Assembly (NCBI GenBank): GCA_002772195.1
Contig: PCSG01000413.1
Span: 1 to 5,459, forward strand
Source of the DNA: Desulfobacterales bacterium CG23_combo_of_CG06-09_8_20_14_all_51_8
Lineage (GTDB): Bacteria > Desulfobacterota > Desulfobacteria > Desulfobacterales > Desulfosalsimonadaceae
Length of the DNA: 5,459 nucleotides
Direction of reading: 5' to 3'
Position numbers and translations under genes: made by a program. The notes beneath the pieces are model-generated. The model made no database searches. It was not told the origin of the DNA and saw only the letters and a list, made by a program, of their open reading frames with translations. Positions 1 to 5,453 of the stretch are shown here, in pieces (positions within the stretch are counted from its first letter, which is position 1; each line of letters opens with the position of its first letter).

Positions 1-83
1 GCAATGTTCGCTTGGTATTCGATTACTTAAGGATGACCAAAAACTCATGCGCCAGACCCTTGCGCGGTTAGAACAAATTTACC
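1..83. other. Unassigned left-end segment, not Hmc-like
   Basis: These bases show no similarity in any frame to the part of HmcB that should precede the fragment beginning near 84. A + strand frame is open from before the window (codons from base 2) to a TGA at 107-109. Its tail, including a CPVCG string, is only hmcB sequence read out of frame, so just the first 27 or so residues could belong to a real upstream protein; they look like a charged amphipathic helix (KDDQKLMRQTLARLEQ). On the minus strand a frame starting at the ATG complementary to 46-48 runs off the window, with an AAGGG-like site upstream, so a divergent gene is equally possible. By my count G+C is about 45%, lower than the genes that follow. 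I do not recognise either frame. Confidence 0.4.
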
Positions 84-488
84 GTGCCTGTCCCGTTTGC
101 GGCCCTTGACATGCGTGAAGATCTGGGCATCACCCCGGCCCCGCAGCTTACCGGCGGAGCCCTTGCGGCGGTCCCGGTTGTGGTCAGCCTCTGGATCGTC
201 TTTATCAACGGAATCCACGCGATTTCAAAACGTAAGGAGCAACTTGCTGAAGAAGAAAAAAAGGCGGCCGTGGCTCAGGGTATAAAAACCGAACAGGAAA
301 AACTGGCCGACACGGTGGCGAAGCTCAAGGAAAAAGCCCGGGCTGACCAGGAAGCGGCGGTGAAACGGGAGATCAAAAAAGCGCTGGAAGCGGCGGATCG
401 GCAGACGGACGAAACCGAACCGGCCCTGGAATCCTCGTCCCGGACGCCTTTAGAAACCACTCCAGCGGGAAAAAAGGAGAGCGAATAG
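84..488 (+). CDS. hmcB: HmcB C-terminal fragment (5'-truncated): membrane anchor and charged tail
   Basis: This is the last third of HmcB, the periplasmic ferredoxin-like, membrane-anchored subunit of the Hmc complex. After a short lead (VPFAALDMREDLG), residues about 24-47 form one hydrophobic helix, followed by ISKRKEQ and a long Lys/Glu/Ala-rich stretch (about 50-115) that should form a coiled coil. As I recall the Desulfovibrio protein, its C-terminus has the same order: a VPF...ELG linker, a TAGALGAVP-like helix, a KRKEK motif and an EAAVxREIKKA tail. The ferredoxin part, with its cysteine clusters, is absent. A TAG at 69-71 closes the frame upstream, the only nearby starts (GTG 84, ATG 111) have no Shine-Dalgarno site, and family similarity begins only at about 87-95. 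It is therefore more likely a broken or chimeric gene than a short functional one. Its stop codon abuts the hmcC start. Confidence 0.8.
   Translation: MPVPFAALDMREDLGITPAPQLTGGALAAVPVVVSLWIVFINGIHAISKRKEQLAEEEKKAAVAQGIKTEQEKLADTVAKLKEKARADQEAAVKREIKKALEAADRQTDETEPALESSSRTPLETTPAGKKESE
474..479 (+). promoter_or_regulatory. Shine-Dalgarno site of hmcC
   Basis: AAGGAG lies nine bases before the hmcC ATG and inside the last codons of hmcB. Ribosomes finishing hmcB would therefore end directly on the hmcC start, which favours translational coupling of the two membrane subunits. Confidence 0.75.
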
Positions 489-1661
489 ATGAATCAGGCA
501 GTCCCTCCCGGCAAAACGCTCCTGACCCCGTTTAATATCATCAGCGGCATCATCCTGCTGATCGGCGGCATCATTACGATTTTACGGTTCACTCAGGGCA
601 TCGGCGCGGTCACCAACCTGGACGACACCAATCCCTGGGGGATCTGGATCGGGTTTGACCTTCTGTGCGGGGTGGCCCTGGCCGCCGGGGGATATGTAAC
701 CTGCGCCGCCTGCTATATATTCGGCCTGAAAAAATTCCGATGCGCCGTGCGGCCGGCCATCCTCACCGCATTTCTGGGATATGCCCTGGTGGTCCTGGCC
801 CTGCATTACGACGTGGGGCGACCCTGGCGCCTGCCGTTCCCGATCTTTGTGTCTCAGGGGACATCCTCCATTCTGTTTGAAGTGGCCCTGTGCGTGTTTC
901 TCTACCTGACGGTGCTTCTTCTTGAATTTTCGCCCGTGGTTTTTGAATGGCTGAACTGGAAAGGCGCGCGCTATCTGATCGGCAAAGTCTCCATGGTCCT
1001 GGTGATTTTCGGCATTATCCTGTCCACGCTTCATCAATCATCCTTAGGGGCGCTTTTCCTCATCGCCCCGTCAAAGCTCCATCCCTTATGGCATTCCGGC
1101 TATATCGCGGTCTATTTTTTCATCTCCAGCATTTTCGCCGGCATGTCCATGGTAATCGCCGAACACATGTTGGTGGCCCGGTTTCTTCATGACAAGATCG
1201 ATGCGGAACACAATATTGAAAGCAATACCGTGGCCCTGGGGTTCGCCAAGGCCGCCGCGTTTCTCATGGCCGGATATGTGATGATCCAGATCATCGGAAT
1301 TGCCATGGACAATGACTGGAAATATCTCGGCACAGGATGGGGCCTCTGGTACCTGACGGAAATAGTCGGTTTTGTCGTCCTGCCGGCGGGCTTCTACGCC
1401 GTCGGCGTTCGGGAACGAAACGTCAAACTAATCCGGTGGACCTCCTTCTGGGTAGTATCCGGCATTGTTTTAAACCGGCTGAATGTTTCCCTGGTGGCAT
1501 TTAACTGGCAACTGCCGCTGGACCAGCGCTATTTCCCGAGCTTCATGGAAATCATGACAACGGTTTTCATCATCACCCTGGGCGTTGTCATTTATAAATT
1601 CATCGTTGTCCGGATGCCGGTTCTGCATGGTCATCCGGATTACCCGGATGACCACCATTGA
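489..1661 (+). CDS. hmcC: HmcC, NrfD/PsrC-family polytopic membrane subunit of the Hmc complex
   Basis: HmcC is an integral membrane subunit that lets the periplasmic HmcA/HmcB module exchange electrons with the quinone pool or the other membrane subunits. The 390-aa protein has roughly ten hydrophobic segments by eye and is full length for the Hmc branch of the NrfD family. Visible family motifs are NPWGIWIGFD at 48-57, DVGRPWR at 108-114 and STLHQSSLGALFLIAP at 179-194 followed by HPLWHS, plus an NRLNVSLVAFNW motif near the last third. No cysteine cluster or heme-binding motif is present, as expected for NrfD-type proteins. ATG 489 follows the hmcB stop with no gap and has a good ribosome site. 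The soluble tail (HGHPDYPDDHH) is His/Asp-rich and its codons form a perfect inverted repeat at 1628-1654. Family assignment is secure; the partner in this organism is inferred from gene order. Confidence 0.95.
   Translation: MNQAVPPGKTLLTPFNIISGIILLIGGIITILRFTQGIGAVTNLDDTNPWGIWIGFDLLCGVALAAGGYVTCAACYIFGLKKFRCAVRPAILTAFLGYALVVLALHYDVGRPWRLPFPIFVSQGTSSILFEVALCVFLYLTVLLLEFSPVVFEWLNWKGARYLIGKVSMVLVIFGIILSTLHQSSLGALFLIAPSKLHPLWHSGYIAVYFFISSIFAGMSMVIAEHMLVARFLHDKIDAEHNIESNTVALGFAKAAAFLMAGYVMIQIIGIAMDNDWKYLGTGWGLWYLTEIVGFVVLPAGFYAVGVRERNVKLIRWTSFWVVSGIVLNRLNVSLVAFNWQLPLDQRYFPSFMEIMTTVFIITLGVVIYKFIVVRMPVLHGHPDYPDDHH
1628..1654 (+). repeat. Perfect 11-bp inverted repeat (RNA hairpin) at the 3' end of hmcC
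   Basis: TGGTCATCCGG at 1628-1638 is the exact reverse complement of CCGGATGACCA at 1644-1654, with a five-base loop ATTAC. The stem has 7 G:C pairs in 11 and ends four bases before the hmcC TGA. No T-run follows, so it is not a normal intrinsic terminator. Its position between the large membrane subunit and hmcD suggests a role in RNA processing, stability or translational balance within the operon, or simply a palindromic codon string. Confidence 0.8.
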
Positions 1662-1717
1662 GGGACGGCAGGTTGTTTAGACTGAAGGCCGATCACCGTA
1701 ATTAAAACGAGGGATTC

Positions 1718-1861
1718 ATGGAAACAGATTTTTTCACACTTCAGGAATTTATGACCCACACCAAAGCGATCGCCTACCTGCTCATCGGGGTGGCTTTGGT
1801 GGCGCTTCCCCTGTTCTGGCTTTTTTTAACCGGCCGGGACGACAAGAAAAAAACGTATTAA
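1718..1861 (+). CDS. hmcD: HmcD, 47-aa single-helix membrane protein of the Hmc complex
   Basis: This short gene encodes METDFFTLQEFMTHTK followed by one hydrophobic helix at about residues 17-37 and a basic tail (GRDDKKKTY). The acidic N-terminus and the Lys cluster after the helix predict N-out/C-in topology. The size, the FMTHTK motif before the helix and the place between hmcC and hmcE match HmcD of Desulfovibrio, a small subunit of unknown detailed role, probably structural. A GAGGGA ribosome site starting at 1709 lies about five bases before the ATG. The leader of 56 bases after hmcC shows no other gene. Such a short gene is easily missed in automatic annotation. Identity rests on gene order and on my recall of the family pattern. 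Confidence 0.85.
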   Translation: METDFFTLQEFMTHTKAIAYLLIGVALVALPLFWLFLTGRDDKKKTY

Positions 1862-1915
1862 AGCAACAGGGTGCCTTAAAAATTACGTTAGCGTGCTTTG
1901 AAGAAATTTCATCCC

Positions 1916-2593
1916 ATGTATGACCTGCTGACCGGCCCGGGATTAAAGTTGTCCATCGGAATCTGCTTGATCGGCCTGATCATCCGGGGGGTTCTATATA
2001 TTAAAGGACTTCACTGGCAGCTGGACCGCGTGGCCTATACCGCTCATCTTAAAGCGGGCATCCGGGGCGCCCTGCGATCCATCTTCTTCTGGATACTTCC
2101 CTTCGGCGCCCGGGGCTGGCGGACCCAGCCGCTCATGACCGTTCTCTTCTTCGGCTTTCATATCGGCGCCGTCTGCATCCCCCTGTTTCTTGCCGCGCAT
2201 ACGATGATACTTCAAAAAGCCCTGGGGATTTCGTTTGCCTCATTAAATCAGACGGTCGCGGATGTCATGAGCTGGGGTGTCGTCGTCAGCGCGTTTTTCC
2301 TGGCCCTTCGCCGCCTGGTCCTGCCGGAAGTCCGAATTCTGAGCGGACCATACGATTATCTGATCCTGTTTCTTTCCGCCGCGCCGTTCATCACCGGTCT
2401 TCTCTGCCGCTATGAAATAGGCGATTATTCCTTTTTCCTGCTGATTCACATTTTACTCGGCGAAATTCTGCTGATTTCCATTCCGTTCACCCGGCTGTCC
2501 CACATTCTGCTGTTCTTCCTGTCCCGGGCCCAGCTGGGCATGGATTTCGGCATCAAGCGCGGCGGGATGAAGGGAAAGGGCCTTAACTGGTAA
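1916..2593 (+). CDS. hmcE: HmcE, NarI/DsrM-like b-type cytochrome membrane subunit
   Basis: HmcE is a polytopic membrane subunit (225 aa, about five helices) related to the gamma subunit of nitrate reductase and to DsrM; it is expected to carry b heme and pass electrons between the membrane quinone/HmcC side and HmcF. Four well-placed histidines can serve as heme ligands: H82 (FGFHIGAV), H95 (LAAHTMIL), H178 (LLIHILLGE) and H196 (RLSHILLFF). The 18-residue spacing of the second pair equals that of the NarI pair. Other family marks are LDRVAY, PFGARGWRTQP, RRLVLPEVRIL and the closing SRAQLGMDFGIKRGG. A longer frame begins at TTG 1898, but the family starts with MY-LLTGP, which fits ATG 1916, and the TTG has no ribosome site; the site before ATG 1916 is also weak (GAAG at 1900-1903). 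Gene order after hmcD supports the call. Confidence 0.92.
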   Translation: MYDLLTGPGLKLSIGICLIGLIIRGVLYIKGLHWQLDRVAYTAHLKAGIRGALRSIFFWILPFGARGWRTQPLMTVLFFGFHIGAVCIPLFLAAHTMILQKALGISFASLNQTVADVMSWGVVVSAFFLALRRLVLPEVRILSGPYDYLILFLSAAPFITGLLCRYEIGDYSFFLLIHILLGEILLISIPFTRLSHILLFFLSRAQLGMDFGIKRGGMKGKGLNW

Positions 2594-2614
2594 GCGTATT
2601 TTAACCGTTTCCAA

Positions 2615-2620
2615 AAGGAG
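2615..2620 (+). promoter_or_regulatory. Shine-Dalgarno site supporting the GTG start of hmcF
   Basis: AAGGAG sits eleven bases before GTG 2632. The encoded N-terminus MPEGTLCNR is what I recall for HmcF of Desulfovibrio, so the GTG start is well supported although no ATG lies nearby. Confidence 0.75.
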
Positions 2621-2631
2621 ATCAACCATCC

Positions 2632-4020
2632 GTGCCGGAAGGAACGCTTTGCAACAGACAGCCGATTCAAACCGATGAGGCCTTGAAAACCCTGCTGTCC
2701 GACACCGGCGGCAGGCAATATTATCAGGAGATGCAATCTCTTCCGGTGGACACCCCTCTGTTGTGGGAAACCATCCAGAAAACCTGCCGGTCCCGCATCC
2801 GTACCTGGCTTTCCATGTGCGCCCGCTGCGGCATGTGCGCGGACAGTTGCTTTCTTTACCGGATCAACGACCGGGACCCGAAACAGGTGCCGGCCTACAA
2901 GATCCAGTCGACCCTGGGGGAAATTCTCCGGCGCAAAGGCCGGGTGGATAACGCCTTCATGCAGATGGCCATGGAAACAGCCTGGGCCAAATGCACCTGC
3001 TGCAACCGCTGCGGCCTCTATTGCCCCCATGGCATCGACATGGGCGTCATGTTCGGGTATCTGCGCGGTCTTCTGTATCAGCAGGGCTTTGTGCCGTGGG
3101 AGCTCAAAATCGGCGCGGGCATGCACCGGGTCTACCATGCCCAGATGGATGTCACGGACGCGGACTTCACCGAAACCTTCGCATGGATGGTCGAGGAAAA
3201 CGAGGAAGACTATCCCGGCCTTGCGGTGCCGGTGGACAAGGTCGGGGCGGACATCATGTATACGGTCAACGCCCGGGAAGTCAAACATTACCCGGAAGAC
3301 CTCGCGGAAGCGGCCATCCTGTTTCATCTGGCCGGAGAAAACTGGACCGTCCCCAGCCGGGGATGGGAGCAGACCAGCCTGGCCATGTTCGCCGGCGACT
3401 GGGAAGCCTGCAAAATCCAGGTGGAATCCGTTTACGACGCCATGGAGCGCTTAAAACCCAAACGCATGGTGGGAACCGAATGCGGACATGCCCACCGGGC
3501 AACCGTTGTGGAAGGCCCCTACTGGGCGGGCCGGAAAGACGGACTGCCGCCGGTGGAATCCATCCACTATGTGGAATGGCTTGCGGAGGCCCTGCGCACC
3601 GGCAAGCTGAAGATCAACCCGGAAAAACGCATCAAAGAACCGGTCACCCTCCAGGATTCCTGCAACTATGTCCGGAACCACGGCCTCAAGGAAATCACCC
3701 GGGAAATCATGAGCTATATCGTGGAACCAGGATATTTCATTGATATGTCACCCAACCGCGAACACAACTACTGCTGCGGCGGCGGCGGCGGTTTCAACGG
3801 CATCGGGCTGTATCGGAAACAGCGCAACAAAGCGCTGATCACCAAGCGGGACCAGATCCTCAGTACCGGCGCAAAACTCGTCATCGCCCCTTGCCACAAC
3901 TGCTGGGACGCCATCCGGGACCTGGAAGAGGAATACCGCATCGGCATCCGCTGGTCTTTTTTAAAGCCCCTGATCCTGAAAATGGTTGAAATCCCGGAGC
4001 ACCTCAAGCCGGAAGAATAG
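2632..4020 (+). CDS. hmcF: HmcF, HdrD-like cytoplasmic iron-sulfur subunit of the Hmc complex
   Basis: HmcF is the cytoplasmic-side Fe-S subunit, related to heterodisulfide reductase subunit D and to DsrK/TmcB. The N-terminal half holds two clusters for [4Fe-4S] cubanes: C63-x2-C66-x2-C69-x3-C73 and C121-x2-C124-x2-C127-x3-C131-P. The C-terminal half holds one complete CCG module: C344 (LQDSCNY), C381-C382 followed by five glycines, and C421-x2-C424 (APCHNC), the type that binds a noncubane active-site cluster in HdrB/HdrD. An earlier CCG-like repeat (about 205-290) has lost its CCG cysteines and keeps only C284 (GTECGHAHR). There is no signal peptide or membrane helix, consistent with a cytoplasmic location docked on HmcE/HmcC. 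The length of 462 aa is normal for HmcF and the motifs match the Desulfovibrio protein closely. The exact electron partner (dithiol/disulfide carrier or other) is not known from sequence. Confidence 0.96.
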   Translation: MPEGTLCNRQPIQTDEALKTLLSDTGGRQYYQEMQSLPVDTPLLWETIQKTCRSRIRTWLSMCARCGMCADSCFLYRINDRDPKQVPAYKIQSTLGEILRRKGRVDNAFMQMAMETAWAKCTCCNRCGLYCPHGIDMGVMFGYLRGLLYQQGFVPWELKIGAGMHRVYHAQMDVTDADFTETFAWMVEENEEDYPGLAVPVDKVGADIMYTVNAREVKHYPEDLAEAAILFHLAGENWTVPSRGWEQTSLAMFAGDWEACKIQVESVYDAMERLKPKRMVGTECGHAHRATVVEGPYWAGRKDGLPPVESIHYVEWLAEALRTGKLKINPEKRIKEPVTLQDSCNYVRNHGLKEITREIMSYIVEPGYFIDMSPNREHNYCCGGGGGFNGIGLYRKQRNKALITKRDQILSTGAKLVIAPCHNCWDAIRDLEEEYRIGIRWSFLKPLILKMVEIPEHLKPEE

Positions 4021-4054
4021 AATGCAATGAGGGTTTTCAGTGTTTCTTAATAAC

Positions 4055-4058
4055 GAGG
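4055..4058 (+). promoter_or_regulatory. Ribosome site favouring ATG 4064 for the stress protein gene
   Basis: GAGG lies five bases before ATG 4064, and the resulting protein starts MFKKILFAT, the normal start of a Usp domain. The upstream in-frame GTG at 4040 would add eight residues (MFLNNEAA) and has GAGGG only at 4029-4033, so it is possible but less likely. Confidence 0.55.
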
Positions 4059-4063
4059 CGGCC

Positions 4064-4978
4064 ATGTTTAAAAAAATTTTATTTGCGACTTCCGCGACTG
4101 AGGCCTGTGACCATGCGGCCCGGGTGGCCTTTGACATGGCCCGGCGTTACCATGCCCATATCGACGTGTTCCATGTCCTGGGCGTTCCCACCCGAGGGTA
4201 CAGCCAGGTGGTAGTGGACCTGACCACCGGCGATGAGGTGACGCTGGATGACAATTACCGGGATCTGGTCAAGGAGGAAATCCGCTCCTACTATGATCAT
4301 CAAATTCAAACAACGGACGATTTCGCCATCACCGTGACCATCGGCCACCCCCACCGGGAAATATTGAGGATCGCACGAGCGGAAAAACCGGATATCATCG
4401 TCATGGGCGGCAGCACCGGCGCGTCCGGCTCCTATGCCCATAAAAAGGCTGCCACAGGATCGACATTTCAGCGTGTGGCCAAGGCCGCCCATTTCCCGGT
4501 GCTGGTGATCAACCGGCCGGCCGCATCCTTCTGGGGCGGATTTTCCAATGTCGTGTTCGCCACGGACTTTTCAGACGCGGCGGACCATGCCTTTGCGTTC
4601 GCCTTTAAACTCGTCAAAGAACTGAATTGCGAATTCCACCTGTTTCACGCTCTGGACATCACCTGCTTTCAGACAGACAATTTCCACACCCAGGACACCA
4701 TCGACGACCAGATCCGAAACGCCATCGCCCAGATCCGTTTCCGGTATGTTTCGAAAATGGGCGATTTCAAACCCTATGCCATGGAAGTGTGGGAGGGAAT
4801 CCCGTTTGTTGAAATCGTCAAATACGCCCGGGAAAAGCAGGCGGACCTGATCATTATGGCCTACAACACACGCCAGACCGATGACCCAGAGGCGTCCATC
4901 GGGAGTGTCGCCGAGCAGGTCATCCTGCGGGCCAACTGCCCGGTCATATCCATCAACCGATCCGTCGGCAAAGAGTAA
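4064..4978 (+). CDS. Two-domain universal stress protein (UspA superfamily)
   Basis: This 304-aa cytoplasmic protein is a tandem of two UspA folds, at about 1-150 and 158-304. Domain 1 starts KKILFAT and has the canonical nucleotide-binding loop G119-x2-G122-x9-G132-S133, but the usual Asp at the end of the first strand is Ser10. Domain 2 starts NVVFATDFSD with that Asp present (D168), yet its loop has Y267 and R270 where the first two glycines belong, keeping only G280-S281. The ATP-site determinants are thus divided between the halves. Usp proteins bind ATP or act as stress-linked regulators, but the target here cannot be read from sequence. It lies 43 bases after hmcF and 65 before the receiver gene, so cotranscription is likely and a role in signalling redox or energy state of the Hmc pathway is an inference. 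No usp gene is part of the classic Desulfovibrio hmc operon as I know it. Confidence 0.93.
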   Translation: MFKKILFATSATEACDHAARVAFDMARRYHAHIDVFHVLGVPTRGYSQVVVDLTTGDEVTLDDNYRDLVKEEIRSYYDHQIQTTDDFAITVTIGHPHREILRIARAEKPDIIVMGGSTGASGSYAHKKAATGSTFQRVAKAAHFPVLVINRPAASFWGGFSNVVFATDFSDAADHAFAFAFKLVKELNCEFHLFHALDITCFQTDNFHTQDTIDDQIRNAIAQIRFRYVSKMGDFKPYAMEVWEGIPFVEIVKYAREKQADLIIMAYNTRQTDDPEASIGSVAEQVILRANCPVISINRSVGKE

Positions 4979-4980
4979 AT

Positions 4981-5018
4981 AAAGGTTCCTTCCGAAGTTG
5001 CGGTCCGCCGGAAGCTTT
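4981..5018 (+). other. Intercistronic stem-loop between usp and the receiver gene
   Basis: CTTCCG at 4989-4994 pairs with CGGAAG at 5009-5014. An outer stem of AAAG (4981-4984) and CTTT (5015-5018) can add four pairs across a four-base bulge. No T-run follows, so a strong terminator is unlikely; it could set 3' ends or protect the upstream message. It ends 13 bases before the rrf1 ribosome site. Pairing was found by eye only. Confidence 0.35.
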
Positions 5019-5031
5019 GAACATCAGTTGA

Positions 5032-5037
5032 AAGGAG
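5032..5037 (+). promoter_or_regulatory. Strong Shine-Dalgarno site of the receiver gene
   Basis: AAGGAG stands six bases before ATG 5044, the best-spaced ribosome site in the window. It suggests the receiver is translated efficiently and independently of the stress protein gene. Confidence 0.75.
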
Positions 5038-5043
5038 TTTATA

Positions 5044-5397
5044 ATGAACAAGAAAATTTTAATTATTGAGGATGATCCCGCAGTGGCGGATTATCTGACC
5101 ACGCTTTTTCAGGATAACGGATATGTTACTTTCTCGGCAAAATCGGCTCACGAAGGCATTGAGCTTGCCCGGAAAGAACATCCGGACCTGATCACTCTGG
5201 ATCTGGAACTCCCGGATGAATGGGGCCCCCGGTTTTACCGGAAACTGTCCGCGGACAAAGACCTGAAAAACATCCCGGTTATCGTCATCAGCGGACTGTC
5301 CGGCATCAAATACGCTGTCAGCAAGGCCGTGGCCAGCATATCCAAGCCCTTTGACAGGGATGAACTGTTGAAACTCGTCCGGGAACATCTTGCTTAA
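5044..5397 (+). CDS. rrf1: Stand-alone response regulator receiver, Rrf1-like (hmc operon regulator)
   Basis: The 117-aa product is a single CheY-type receiver domain with no output domain. The acidic pocket E9-D10-D11, phospho-acceptor D53 (ITLDLELP), switch residue S83 (IVISG) and K101-P102 with F103 are all present, so it should be phosphorylatable. The segment after the acceptor, DEWGPRFYRKL (58-68), and the KPFDRDELL end are, from memory, the marks of Rrf1 encoded at the end of the Desulfovibrio hmc operon. There rrf1 and its neighbour rrf2 have been linked to repression of hmc. Without a DNA-binding domain it must act through a partner protein or by phosphotransfer. No kinase gene and no rrf2 gene is seen in the 62 bases that follow. 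The receiver call is certain; the rrf1 name is based on context and recalled similarity. Confidence 0.9.
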   Translation: MNKKILIIEDDPAVADYLTTLFQDNGYVTFSAKSAHEGIELARKEHPDLITLDLELPDEWGPRFYRKLSADKDLKNIPVIVISGLSGIKYAVSKAVASISKPFDRDELLKLVREHLA

Positions 5398-5406
5398 CCC
5401 GCATTC

Positions 5407-5453
5407 CCGTTTGCCGGCTGCCGAAACGGCCCGAAACCCTTCTTTTTGATTTT
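5407..5453 (+). terminator. Weak candidate terminator after the receiver gene
   Basis: CCGTTT at 5407-5412 can pair with AAACGG at 5424-5429 around an 11-base loop, and a T-rich run (TTCTTTTTGATTTT) lies at 5440-5453. The ten-base gap between stem and T-run and the large loop make it a poor match to a standard intrinsic terminator, but the position just after the last gene fits. The short repeat CCGAAAC occurs twice (5421-5427 and 5431-5437). Confidence 0.3.

Noticed and set aside
89..109. A CPVCG string (zinc- or rubredoxin-like knuckle) at the end of the + strand frame that enters from the left edge.
   Set aside because: These codons are hmcB sequence read in the wrong frame; the motif is accidental and the frame stops at once.
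582..1037. A minus-strand frame of 151 codons opposite hmcC.
   Set aside because: The product is Gln/His/Gly-rich, typical of antisense to membrane-protein codons, and no independent gene signal is visible.
1628..1654. Reading the hmcC hairpin as an intrinsic terminator.
   Set aside because: No T-run follows the stem, and hmcD, hmcE and hmcF continue on the same strand with short gaps.
2446..3327. A long minus-strand open frame of 293 codons opposite hmcE and hmcF.
   Set aside because: It is a shadow of the + strand genes: the + strand has clear family motifs throughout, and the antisense product is rich in His/Arg/Gly with no recognisable domain.
2991..3743. A 250-codon + strand frame inside hmcF.
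   Set aside because: It overlaps strongly conserved HmcF coding sequence in another frame, is Arg/Gly/His/Pro-rich, and lacks a ribosome site or known domain.
489..4020. The possibility that the complex is Tmc, Qrc or DsrMKJOP rather than Hmc.
   Set aside because: The order NrfD protein, 47-aa helix protein, NarI-like protein, HdrD-like protein, plus an Rrf1-like receiver and HmcB-type tail, is specific to Hmc; DsrMKJOP has DsrM/DsrK first with a triheme DsrJ, and Qrc lacks the HdrD-like subunit.
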